Shown here: positions 42,440 through 53,337 of the stretch, piece after piece
Layout: every line of letters begins with the position of its first letter
How positions within the stretch are numbered: position 1 is the stretch's first letter
NCBI RefSeq assembly: GCF_024139115.2
Contig: NC_085139.1
Coordinates: 10,325,533 to 10,389,532, forward strand
Direction: 5' to 3'
Length of the DNA: 64,000 bases
Source of the DNA: Armigeres subalbatus
Lineage: Eukaryota > Arthropoda > Insecta > Diptera > Culicidae
Notes under the pieces: generated by a model
Databases searched by the model: none
Told to the model about the DNA's origin: nothing
The model's input: the letters and a program-made list of their open reading frames with translations, nothing else
Program-made: the position numbers and the translations under genes

Positions 42440-44992
42440 CTAGTGATCAGCTGTGGTGTGCGCAGTCGAGGTTGAGAAATCCCGTCGTCAGGTCCGTGGT
42501 GGAAGGCCCAAAGCTCGACAGCAGAAGTTTTCACCGCGGCGCTGGGACTGGAGGTAACATCGACAGTCTTACAGGGACAGCTATGACAGCTGTCCTGTCA
42601 CGTGCATGGAATGCCAGTATACGAGGAGGGCACCACCGAGGAACGGTAGATCTCCAGCATATCAGTGGAGTGCAGCAATCGCAGACCTTCGGTCAACCTG
42701 CCTTAGGCTGGCGAAGGATGCGAAGGCTCGCTCTGAGCAGTTGAGGATGAACGCAACTTGACGTTTCAAAGCTGCGAAGTTGGCCTTAACAAGGCCATCA
42801 GTAGCAGTAAGAGGAAGTGTTTGACAGACCTATGCCTGAACGCCAATGATATTCATTGGGGGCGATGCCTCAGGATAGTAATGGCGAAGACCAGAGGGGC
42901 TAGCGTCTCCCGAACGGTCGCCGGAAAGGTTGAATCGCATTATCGAGGTTCTCTTCCCGTCCATACACCCTTGGCCACCCCAGCACCGCAGAATGCGAGT
43001 GCTGAAGTAGCTGAAAGTGGCAGCAGTGACGAACGAAGAGTTGCTTGCAGTGGCCCAGACGCCGGCGAACAAAGCTCCGGGGCCCGACGGGTTCAAACCT
43101 CGCTCTGAAGGCGGCGATCTGGCTAACGGACATGTTCAGGACAGCCATGCAGAGATGCCGGACGAGCGCGATTTCCCCGATAGGTGGAAGAGACAGAAGC
43201 TGGTGATGTTGCCGAAGCCCGGCGTACAGACCAATCTGCCTGCTGGACACCACAGGGAAGTTGCTTGAGAGGATTATCCTCAACAGGCTTACCCCGTACA
43301 CCGAAGGTACGAACGGCTTGTCAAGCAATCAGTTTGGGTTTCGTAAGGTGGGTCCACGGAGGATGCTATCAACTCGGTTGTGAAAACTGCGGAAGGCGAT
43401 ACAACGCAAGCGGAGGGATTCTGTGCGATAGTGACGCTCGACGTCAGAATGCATTCAACAGCGCAAGCTGGGGATGTCATCGCGTCTCGTTACTCCGGTT
43501 GGGCATTCCGGTGGGCCTGTACAACATTTGGAAAGCTATTTCCAGAATCGCGTACTCTTATACGAGACCGATGAAGGTGAGGGTAGCATTTCTATCACCG
43601 CAGGAGACCCTCAGGGATCTATCCTGGGCCGTGCTTGGAACACTATGTACAGATGAGTATTTTAAGACTGAAGTCCCCCGGCGTTAAGATCGTTGGCTTC
43701 GCCGACGACATAACGCTGAGGTTTCGGAAGTCGATTGAGGAGGTGGAACTACGGCGGCCCCGATCGCTATAGTAGAGGAACGGATGAGCTCAAGGCAGCT
43801 GGGGCTAGCTCATCACAAAATGAAGTGGGTTGTTGTTCCGTAAGTCGGTACAGGGGAAGTGGTTCGCGTGGGCGACTGTGTGATCATTTTCAAGCGGGAG
43901 GTGAGCACCTCAGGGTGCTGATCGACGATAGACTGAACTTGGCAGGTCGTAGATTACGCCTGCAGGAGCTCGACAGCTATTGCGGCATTATCCAGGATGA
44001 TGTCCAATAGCTCGGGGTGCGCTCAGTAGACGCAGGTTGTTACGAGGTTGCAGTATCTATCCTAGTACGGCGGTCAACAGGCCTCGGCGCTTAGCGTCAG
44101 ACAACCTGCAGAAGCTGGAGAGTGTACGACAGGCTAGCGTGTCTCAGAGTGATAAGTGCCTACCGTATGGTATCACGGGATGCCGCTGTTGATTGCGTGT
44201 ATGTTACCCATTGGACTAGTCATACGGGAGACGAGGAGAGTTTCACTGCGCGGAACCAGAGGGAGCCCGTAAAGCCATTAGAGTCACTTCGACTATAAGT
44301 GGCAACAGGACTGGGATGTGGGATAACTCTTCTGAGGTGTGGTGGACCCATCGGCTGATACCTAGCGTATCAAGATGGGTTAATAGGAAGCATGGGAAGT
44401 CCACTTCCATCTGACACAGTTCCTTCGAGGCCATGGCTGCTTTAGGTGGTACCTACATAGGTTTGGGCATACGGACTCTCCCGTCTGCCGGACTGTAGGG
44501 TCGACGAAACTGCCGAGCACGTACTTTTCGTATGTCCTCGTTTCGTCGATGTTAGGAGCGGAATGCTAGAGGTATGCGGGAGGGACACTACTCCGGATAA
44601 TCTTATCCACAGGATGTGTCAAGAGGTTGAAAAGTGGAACGCGGTCTACCACTCAGATTGCCAGCATCTTGCAGCGCAATTGGCGCGCCGAGCAACGATC
44701 GGATAGCGCCGACTGGTGGGTAGCTAGTCTCTGGGGCGAGGTACCAGCGGGTAGTTGTTAAGTAGTAGAGGAACTGGTGGGTAGCTAGTTGAGGGGTAGA
44801 GAACTAGTGGGTAGTTCGTTGTGTGATTTGAAGTTAGTGGGTAGCTGTAGTCGGAAGGCGTGCGTAGTGCGGACCCCTCCCAGATGTAATGCCGAAAAGA
44901 CTGTTCCGGGGAGACTCAGCGGGTCGGCAATGGCTAAACCCCGTTCGTAGCCACCGGTGTCTGGATGCAGATTCCACCTGAAAAAAAAAAAC
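42440..44992 (+). mobile_element. R1-clade LINE remnant
   Basis: Linker, reverse transcriptase and C-terminal zinc-finger region of an R1-like LINE, then a 3' UTR with four GTGGGTAG words (about 44716, 44778, 44808, 44837) and an A run at about 44981-44991. The endonuclease is not recognisable, so the copy is 5' deleted or decayed. Base composition is clearly GC-richer than the flanks. Confidence 0.75.
42740..44706 (+). pseudogene. R1-like LINE ORF2 (reverse transcriptase), many frameshifts
   Basis: Pieces in all three frames read in family order: LNKAISSSKRKCL, EELLAVAQTPANKAPGPDGF, FPDRWKRQKLVMLPKPG, a GKLLERIILNRLTPYTEG-like stretch, a FCAIVTLDVR motif-A-like segment, YFQNRVLLYETDEGEGSISI, a GDPQGSILG motif, a VGFADDITL catalytic box near 43695, LRVLIDDRLNLAG, and finally a cysteine group ending in ETAEHVLFVCPRFVDV. 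The FADD box itself survives, but at least six frameshifts and several short deletions (for example after the ADDIT motif) kill the frame. R1 elements of arthropods typically target rDNA, and this copy is outside rDNA, as many mosquito R1 relatives are. Confidence 0.75.
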
Positions 44993-45242
44993 CCTGGCAT
45001 TTAAGAACACAAACAAACTAAAATTAACATGAACTTCAAATAAAAAAACAAAATGTACTTCAACTTTCTCAATTTCTCAAGAATGTGCATGACTGTCCGT
45101 TGGTCCATAAGTCTTCCTCTGTCCGCTTTTTGTGTTTACGTGTGTCCTTCAGGCTGGTTAAAGCGTCGACCCTGAGAATTAGAATTGAGCTAGTTTGGGC
45201 GTGAGGACGTCCACTGCCAAGACGTGTGGACGTCACAGACAG

Positions 45243-45910
45243 TACAGAGTAAGTGAGTGAGTAAGAGTAAGTGATGAGCAGAGTGAGTGAGTAAAAATGA
45301 GGAGTAAGTGAGTGAGGAACAGGGGTGAGTAAGAGTGAGTAAAAGTGAGAGTGAGTGTGAGAATGGATGATTGAATACGAGTAAGTGAGTGAGCAAGAGT
45401 GGTAAGATGAGCAGTGAGTAAGAGCGAGGGAGTGAGTAAAAGTGAATGAATAAATAAGTGAGTAAGAGTGAGTACATAGGCTAAATTGAGGTGAGTGAGA
45501 GTGATTGTGTGGTAAATTGAATAAGCGAGTAGAGTAAGTAGGTGAGTGGAAGTAAGCGTTTAGTAAGAATGAGCAGAGTGAGTGAAGTGAGCGATTGAGC
45601 AAGAGTGAGTGAGTGAGTGAGTGGAGAAATGTATGAGTAAAGAGAGTGAACGAGAAAGAATAAGTGAATTAGTAGAGTGAGTAACAAAGTAAAGAGTGCA
45701 TAGGTAGAGTGAGTGGTGAGAGTAGGCAGTGGTGAGTAGAGTGAGTGAGTGGGCAAGTAAGAGTGAATGAGCGAGAAAGAGTTGGGCGAAGGATTGAGGT
45801 AAATGGATTAGCAAGGGTAGGAGTGGAAGATGGGTGCGTAATAAAGTGGGTGAGTGAGTAGAATGGATGAGTGAGGAATAATATGTAAGTGAGTAAGGTG
45901 TGTGTGCATG
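45243..45910. repeat. GAGT-type simple repeat tract
   Basis: About 670 bp of irregular GTGAGTGAGTAAGAGTGAG words. Minus-strand frames here (for example 45069-45602) translate to monotonous Thr-His-Ser-Leu sequence and are repeat by-products. Confidence 0.9.
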
Positions 45911-46239
45911 AGAGAGATAGATCTGTTTGTTTCCGTGAAGTCCGTTGATCTACATCATCTTCACAAAAAAAAATAAAACTTTCAACGAAAAAATCAATAA
46001 GAGCAATGAAAAATATAAAAATTTCGTAGTATTTCAGTATTTTTATATAGTATTATCTTTAAAAAGCGTGTAAACTTCATAAAATTGTGTAGATCTTTTT
46101 GCTTTTTCGTATTTATTTATTTTCTTTTCGTATTTTCTTATGGAATATTTTCTTTTTTATTTCTTTTATTGATTATTTTGTGGAGAATTTTTTTTTTTAT
46201 AAAAAAATATTTTGGGAAAATTTGTATAATTGTTTATCT
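45911..46239. other. AT-rich intergenic, nothing recognised
   Basis: T-rich stretch at 46090-46215, no motif-bearing frame. Confidence 0.5.
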
Positions 46240-46299
46240 ACAATGGTAGAGAACCATTTGGGCAGCACCCCTATTCCAGTCAGCAACGTTCATCACTCA

Positions 46300-47238
46300 G
46301 GCGCATTACAACAGATTAGATGGGACACGACACCTTCCATCCACCCCTGCGCAAAACTTCCTCCTCCCAAATCTTGGTAATGACCCAGTGCAGCGCTATA
46401 AGTGCCTCACCACCGTGTTAAATAGCTCTCCTGGTAGTTGGTCAACCCCAGGGGCTTTGTTGTTCTTCACCGCCAATCTCCTCCTGGATTTCCTGGAGAT
46501 CCAGCCGAGAAATATATCCTCGCGCGTTCGGTCCATCACTACCGCCATCTTCGTCTGCCACATCGCCATTCAGGTGCTCTTCGTGATGCTGCCGCCACCT
46601 TTGGATCACCTCACGCTCGTTCGTGAAGGTTCCGTTTATGTCCTTACACATATCAGGCTGCACGTGGCCCTTACGTGAACGGTTTAACTTCTCATAGAAC
46701 TTTCGTTGTTATTAGCGCGGTACAGTTGCTCCGTCTCTTAACGGTCTCGATCTTCCTGCTGCGCTTTTCCTCCGGAAAATCGAGTTTTTCTGTTCCGCAC
46801 CTGTTTATATCGTGCCTCTTCGCCCTCGTGCGGTGTTGCAGCAATCTCGCCCATGCTGCATTCTTCTCTTCCACTAACTGCTCACATTCGCCGTCAAACC
46901 AGTCGTTTCTCTGATCCGGGGGCACCGTGTCTAGTGCAGCGGTTGCGGTGCTACCAATGGCGGATCGAATATCTCTCCAGCCATCTGCAGAGACCGCGCA
47001 GCTGCTCTTCCGTTGGGAGTGCCACTTCCAGCTGCTGCGCGTAGTCTTGGACTAGCCTACCGTCTTGTAGCCGTCAATGTTTAACCGCGGCGGACGACTC
47101 CGACGCGTGTTGATCGCATCGAGTTTTGAGCGCGGCATACTGCAGGGAGGTGATGGTCGGATTCAATATTGCACAGCGGTAAGTGCGTACGTTCGTGATG
47201 TCGGAGAAGAATTTACCGTCGATAAGAACGTGGTCGGG
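46300..47238 (-). pseudogene. RTE-like LINE fragment A (minus strand), 3' truncated
   Basis: Minus-strand reading starts in the endonuclease at DKNVLIDG..FFSDITNV, passes the linker (PPDQRNDWFDGECEQLVEEK, 46692-46925; QPDMCKDINGTFTNEREVIQ near 46640) and ends just after KAPGVDQLP and a degraded VSHLI near 46318. Everything downstream of the reverse transcriptase start is missing. It is the same family as 18.6-24.5 kb but an independent copy, which keeps codons where the MITE at 22160 interrupts the other. Confidence 0.85.
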
Positions 47239-47245
47239 GGACTAT

Positions 47246-48575
47246 GGGGCCGACCGATCTCCTCCTGGATTTCCTGAATTCGGGCCGGAAGTCGCATGTC
47301 CTGCGCGCGTGCTCCTGGGTTTTACCCTCCGCCACCGTTGTCTGCCATATCGCCTTCAGGTGCTCTTCGTAGTGCTGCCGCCACCTTTGGATCACCTCAC
47401 GCTCGTTCGTAAGAAGGTTCCCGTTTATGTCCTTACACATATCGGGCTGTGGCACGTGGCCCTTACGTGAACGGTTCAACTTCTCATAGAACTTTCGTGC
47501 GTTAAGCGCGGTACAGTTCCTCCGTCTCTTCACGGTCTCGATCTTCCTGCTGGCGCTTTTTCCTCCGGAAAATCAGAGTTTGTCTGTTCCGCGCCCGTTT
47601 GTATCGTGCCTCGTTCGCCCTCGTGCGGTGTTGCAGCAATCTCGCCCATGCTCATTTCTTCTCCTCAACTAACTGCTCACATTCGCCGTCATACCAGTCG
47701 TTTCTCTGATCCGGCCACCGTGCCTGAGTGCAGCGGTTGCGGTGCTTCAATGGCGGATCGAATATCTCTCAGCCATCTTCAAGAGATGCTGCGCCTAGCT
47801 GCTCTTCCGTTGGGAGTGCCACTTCCAGCTGCGTAGTCTTGGGCTAGTCTACCGTCTTGGCCGCCCAATGTTAAGCCGACGGATGACTCCGACGCGTGTT
47901 GATCACCGTCGAGTTTTGAGCGCAGACATGCTGCGACGAGTGAGTGGTCGGATTCAATATTCGCACTGCAGTAAGTGCGTACGTTCGTGATGTCGGAGAA
48001 GAATTTACCGTCGATTAGAACGTGGTCGATTTGGTTTTCCGTCCTTGATTGGTGATTTCCATGGCCTTGTGTATATTCTTGCGGGAAGAAAAGTGCTTCG
48101 GACTACCATTCCGCGGAGGCTGCAAAGTTTATGCATCGTTGGCGTTGTCGTTCGATACGGTATGCAGACTATCCGGTCCGATGACCGGTCTATACATTCC
48201 TCCCTTCCTGACCAGCGTTCATGTCACCAATGACGATTTTGACGTGCCAGTGGGCATCCATCGTATGTCCTCCAGCTGCGCATAGAACGCTTCTTTCTCG
48301 TCGTTGGATCTCCCTTCGTGTGGGCGGTGCACGTTGATGATGTTATAGTTGAAGAAACGGCCTTCTATCCTCAGCTTCACATCCTTGCGTTGATTGGCTG
48401 CCCCCCAATCACGCGTTGGCGCATCTTCCCAGCACTATGAGCCGTTTACCAGCTCGTTGGTGGTGCCAGCTTTGGTAGAAGGTAGCCCTCGATGCCTTTC
48501 ACACTTTCTGTCCTGTCAGCAGATTTCCTGCAGCGCTACGACATCAAAGTTGCGGGGATATAATTCATCGTAGAA
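47246..48575 (-). pseudogene. RTE-like LINE fragment B (minus strand), fused to fragment A
   Basis: Minus-strand reading starts in the endonuclease near 48560 (CGGCAAT-type words matching 18.73-19.23 kb). It shows degraded VIGDMN and STF-PR-IYT motifs and passes through DHVLIDG near 48015. The linker (YDGECEQL, 47700) and QPDMCKDINGNLLTNEREVI follow at 47380-47445. It stops at IQEEIGR near 47250, after which fragment A begins again in the endonuclease. The stretch from DHVLIDG to IQEEIGR is therefore present twice in tandem. Frameshifts and stops are frequent. Confidence 0.85.
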
Positions 48576-48612
48576 TATCCTATCGCAACCGAGTAGCTCA
48601 CATGTCATAACA

Positions 48613-48663
48613 GTTGCCGCAACTTATATGTGACTGAATATGGTCACATTAAGTTGCTGCAAC
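48613..48663. repeat. Short hairpin (GTTGC..GCAAC)
   Basis: GTTGCCGCAACTTATATGTG and the inverted CACATTAAGTTGCTGCAAC pair over about 20 bp with one mismatch and a two-base bulge, around a loop TGAATATG. Confidence 0.7.
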
Positions 48664-49402
48664 TAAATTTTTCAAAATGTACTACTTGTACTACTGTCAA
48701 ACCCCACCACATCCTAGGTAGGCGCCACAACTCGCAGATGGCCTGGGGAGGGATCGTCAAGCCCTTGGACATAGTCCCTGCTGCCCCCTGCTGCTGTATT
48801 TAATTATGTCTAAACCAAAAATCATACTTATGGACATTATGTGTTGCTATAAATTTCCAGCCGAGCACAGTTGACCTAGTATAACAATTGGTTGAAACTC
48901 CATGATGATGTGAGGGCTTGATCATCGTACTTGGTCATTTCTGATTCAAAAATCATAAGCATGCCTTCAATGGACATGATGGCATACTATCGATATTGTA
49001 CTAACGTATTTGTACTGGTAGACAAAGGATTTAAATTCTGGAATAAGCAGCGATAATATGGGCTGCGTCACGTTTTCCATCACATGTTAAATAGTTTTGG
49101 CACGTTTTCGAGGAAAAATAGAAATATTATCGTTGTTGCGCGCTATTTTGTCCATATAAAATGACAAACTGTCGAGATTGTAGATGTGGTCGATCATCAG
49201 CCTGAGGCCAGTTTCAGAAATCGATATTAAGCTGACGATTATTGGGGTATTTAAACATTTAAATAATATTGCCAAGTCAAATCGGTAAATATTCCCCGAA
49301 CTCCTAAGTGTGAGTTTTTTGAGTGCAGAAGTGCCACTGCAGGAGATGCCTAGAAGTGCCTAAAGAAGCTGACACCCGCAGTCATAAGATTAGATGGGAT
49401 CT
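48664..49402. other. Intergenic, nothing recognised
   Basis: No motif-bearing frame or repeat structure seen. Confidence 0.5.
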
Positions 49403-49659
49403 CATGTAAAAACTTCTTCTTCTTATTGGCATTACATCCCACACTGGGACAGAGCCGCCTCGCACTAAGCACTTCCACATTATTAACTGAGAGGTTTCTA
49501 AGCTAGGTTACCATTTTTGCATTCTATATCCAGAGCTAGCACGATGATACTTTTATGCCCAGGAAGTCGAGACTTTTTCAATCAAAATTGCCTAGACCGG
49601 CTCCGAGAATCGACAACCCTCAGCATGGTCTTGCTTTGTAGTACCATGCATGTACAAAA
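49403..49659 (-). repeat. Feilai-like SINE, 5' truncated (minus strand)
   Basis: The plus strand begins with CTTCTTCTTATTGGC and ends CATGGTCTTGCTTTGTAG, the reverse of the SINEs at 40.6-41.1 kb. It is truncated at the same CTACAAAGC point as the copy at 40575. Imperfect flanking CATGTAAAAA / CATGTACAAAAA looks like the target duplication. Confidence 0.85.
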
Positions 49660-49734
49660 AAATAAAAGAAAGCAGAGTCCGAGTTCATGAAGATCGATAA
49701 AGAGGCATTACGCTAAATTAGAACGAGTGACTTT

Positions 49735-51380
49735 GGAGTGCTACAATATACATTTGAAGTTAGCTAAGGATAACCTGGAATCATTCGACCTGTTTTTGAA
49801 GAAGGTAATGAGGGCAGAAGAATGTGAATCAGACCGGAAGCGGAGAATGCACATGAAAAACTGAACAAAACTCAACAACTTTGGAATCAGGACACATCGA
49901 AGAGAGACATATGGTATTCGACGTAGCGGCATTGTTCCCTAGTGTTCCAGTGAAAGATGCTCTGAATCTTCTGAGAGGTTGGCTGCTAACACAAAGGACG
50001 GAAACAACATGGTGAGAAGGTGAAGATGTACCTAAATCTGGCAAGGCTATGCATGACGAGAACTACTTACATTTCGTAGCAACTACTACAAACAGACGAA
50101 AGGAGCACCGATGGGAAATCCGCTATCACCGTTTTTGTGCGAACTGTTCCTGCGAATCTGGAGAACAACCTACGAGAACAAGGAATACTACCTTAGAAGT
50201 GGTGGAGATACGTCGACGACATTTTCGCATTATCAACCGAAAGGACCAACCCAGGATTTTGGAAGCGATAAACAACGTGCATAAGGGCATCAAATTCACC
50301 TTCGAAGAGGAAAAATAAGGTAAACTACCTTTCTTGGATCTACTAGTCATCAGGGAAGCAAATACAACATGGAGTCTCGAAATCTACAGGAATCCACGAA
50401 CACCATGAGAGTCATCCCATACATCGAACCATTCGTACCAACATAAAAATGACATTTCATCACATGATTCACAGATGCAGACGATACCCCTGAGCGAAGA
50501 AGGAAAGACAGAAGGAACTACAATACATCTTGGAAACAGCGAAGATCAACGGATACCAGGAGAGGACTTGAGCGATAATCAACAAGAAGGAAAGGACCCT
50601 ACGACAGAAATGGACTACAACGCTGACATCGATCGATGAGCCGCTGAAAGCAGTTTAAATCCCATATGATCAACACATCACCAATCAGTTACGCCCTCGA
50701 CTAAGAAACTCGGCATCGATCTAGTATTCTCCAGTAGAACAACAACTCAAGTCTCTATAGGGTTCAACGAAGGTTAAAGTAGAAATGTTGAATAAGGCTG
50801 GCGTCTATAAAATAAGTTGTTCCCAATGTGAAAACTTATTTTAAAATAGAAAAAAAATCTATTAGGCCGAACAAAAGATCATTAGATATAAGGTTCAAGG
50901 AACATATGCGGAAGAGTAAGGTGAAAAGAGAAACGATAAGGGATTACATTACGAATTTAGGTCTAAGGTAGCAGAGCATGTTAAGGAAAATCACCCAATT
51001 ACGGCATCAAATATTAAAATCTTATGAAATGTCTCTTCCCTATGGAAACTCGATGAGCTGAGAGTTTGGAAATCCATCGACAGGTACAAACAGCCCTGTT
51101 GAATAAGGATCAGGAAATGGCAGCTCTTGGCTCTTCAAGTTTCTACCTAAACAATAAAGTAATTTACTGTATGGGTAAATAAAGTAGGCAAATAAGATTA
51201 GATTAGGTACCTAGCATAGTATAAATAGTGTAAGTTGCGATTGTTTTCTTCAAGTCGAGTCAAGTACAAGACACTGAAGACGACCACACAGTTGTGGTCG
51301 AAATACGTATCTCAAAATATCGAAAATAATTGGTGGAATTAAATGGAATTACTAATTCGTCTTAGACGACTGTATTCCAC
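49735..51380 (+). pseudogene. Penelope-like element with GIY-YIG endonuclease, degraded
   Basis: Frames in order give FDVAALFPSVPVKDALNLL (49917 on, motif A), YYKQTKGAPMGNPLSPFLCE (50085-50145), KWWRYVDDIFAI (about 50198-50232, catalytic YVDD intact), IKFTFEEEKGKLPFLDLL and a thumb region. A spacer leads to a GVYKISCSQCEN motif at about 50800-50835, the start of the GIY-YIG nuclease, and ends near LWKLDELRVWKSIDRY. The GAPMG and YVDD boxes plus C-terminal GIY-YIG identify a canonical Penelope-like retroelement, whose RT is related to telomerase. At least five frameshifts and some stops are present. The N-terminus is short, so the copy is 5' truncated near 49735. A hammerhead-like motif lies in the 3' region. 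Confidence 0.85.
51271..51313 (+). ncRNA. Hammerhead ribozyme-like motif of the Penelope-like element
   Basis: CTGAAGA (51274-51280) fits the hammerhead box CUGANGA. CGACCAC/GTGGTCG (51281-51287, 51294-51300) forms helix II with loop ACAGTT. GAAA (51300-51303) is the second conserved box. The following ATACGTAT is self-complementary, like the very short helix III of the minimal hammerheads known from Penelope-like elements. Helix I is poor, and one base at the helix II junction is non-canonical (GAAA shares G51300 with the stem), so activity is doubtful in this copy. Confidence 0.5.
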
Positions 51381-52799
51381 TGTGATATCGTAACTTTCCC
51401 CCTAACTGTCTTAACCCGCATCTTGCAAATGTTTCGCTACATAGGGGAACGACTTGCCACTTCATCTCATAGCTCCTATTTCCATCCCATCAAAAAACAA
51501 AGCAATGGAAAGGAATTTGGTTTGATTATTATTTTTGATTTTTTCAGCAGTGAGCACGCATGTTGACAAAAAAAAGCGACGAATTTAATGCCGTATTTCT
51601 TTGTTTAGCGATTAGATGGGTATATGTACAGTGAGATGGAGATCGGAACAGTTCCCTATACCGTTTTGACTCAAATCCCGAACGTGACTCATATTCCGAA
51701 TACGGCCGTTTTAGCGCACAAAACTAAAATTCTCATTGGTTTTCGCACTGAGAATCGATATTACAAACGAATTCAAACTATAATATAGGTCATGTTCGAA
51801 TTTATCAAAACAACAAACACGTTCTATCGCACTTTTTCATCGAACGCTAAAATAGAAATGGAAACTCGGATTTCGATAATGTTCTGCGTCCTAGCTAAAA
51901 CACGTCCGATCGCGCATCAATTAATTTACTCACTAAATTACGTGAACTGTTTGCTTGCTTGACAGAAACACGATAAAACAGGCACTGATTGATTTTCATT
52001 TCGTCCGTACAAAATAACAAAATAGGACCCTGGAACTATTTGCTTATTGTCAGATTCTGTGGATGTTATACACTGCGCTATTGTAATGTTCCAAATAAGT
52101 ACTTGCACCAATTTCTCATGACTAATCACTGTCGAAAAGATACGACCGTGCTAAGCGATACACCACAATGCTATTTATCAGGGTTTGCAGAAATCGCTCT
52201 CAATAGATAACAAACAACGATAAAGAGAGGCACAAACCTCTTCGATAACAAGTCATGCATGAAAACAAAACTATCGCACTTTTATACAAGCTGGAGCAAA
52301 ACTGTTTAATAGGCGGCGGGTTTAATTAGACGCGTTGATCTTGCTAATTTTATGTTGGGGACTTGTTTTACATAACTGGGCAAAAAAATAAATGAGAACA
52401 GGGCCCCCCGCAAATGGGCTCAGTAAAAGAAATTTATTATGGGTTGTAGCCCCCGAATCAGTTTATTATCGTAGCAGCTACGAAAACTTCTCTCATGGTG
52501 TGCTACCTATCGAGTGTATACAGACGTGATAAGTTGAGAGATTTCTCATTCTCCTTTGGATTCAAACCCTGATATTTACCATAGAATCAAGTAAACGGGA
52601 TGCAGAAGTGTACCTTTCCTGCATGGTACGAACAATACTAAGAAACACGACAAAACAGCTGCCTGGGCACTGTTGATTTTCATTTAGACACCGCACACAA
52701 AGTCGGACCAGAGCTATCTGTTAACTGAGTAGAAACCCGCCAATTCAGGCACTCTCGTTTGGCCGTTGACTCGTTGGCAAATTATTGGAAAATATCGTA
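51381..52799. other. Intergenic; isolated TIR end at 51659
   Basis: No gene recognised. TA followed by CCGTTTTGACTC at 51659-51672 repeats the terminus of the element at 1970-5287, with TGACTCATATTCCGAA just inside. No partner end was found nearby. Confidence 0.45.
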
Positions 52800-53081
52800 C
52801 TTCGAAATAGTCTTTTACCGAAAAGTCTTTGACCGAAGGACCGAATGAGCCATTGAGTCTTATGATCCATTATGCCAAATGACCCTTTTTATCAAACGAC
52901 CAAAGGTATTTTTAGCTGGCTGACTTATTCGACCAAACGACCATTTCGGCCAAACAACCTGTTAGAAACGTTTCGCCGAATATGCTTAAAGTTTTCCGCA
53001 AATTCCGCAGTATTTTCTAAATAAACATAGAAAATACTGCGGAATTTCTGAAACTTTAAGTATTCGGACGAAACTTCTAAC
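52800..53081. repeat. GGCCGAA block and 120 bp foldback, copy 1
   Basis: 52800-52960 holds degenerate CATTTCGGCCAAACAA-type words. At 52961-53081 a hairpin forms: GTTAGAA..CGAATA..TTAAAGTTT on the left pairs with AAACTTTAAGTATTCG..TTCTAAC on the right. The apex is a perfect 20 bp stem of AAATTCCGCAGTATTTTCTA around AATAAACA. A closely similar segment recurs at 54806-54968 in the same orientation. Confidence 0.85.
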
Positions 53082-53337
53082 ATTTAATAATATCGTTTCG
53101 AATATCAATATCAGAACGTCGCTCAGGAGGCAGTTCCCTCAATTTAGGAGATTTGTGCCATCGCCTACTGGCCTTTCTCATCATTTACCTGACGGAAAAG
53201 AGAGTGAAAAGGGGAAAGGAAGAGGTGAAGTTGGAAAGGAGAATGGAACCATTTATAGGAAAGCCAATTATAGACTCCACGCATTCAGCTAGGGACTAAG
53301 AGAGGTCACAAAAACACAGAGGACGTAACAATGGACG

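Noticed and set aside
45069..45814. Several Ser/Leu/Thr/His-rich minus-strand frames
   Set aside because: Translation of the GAGT simple repeat.
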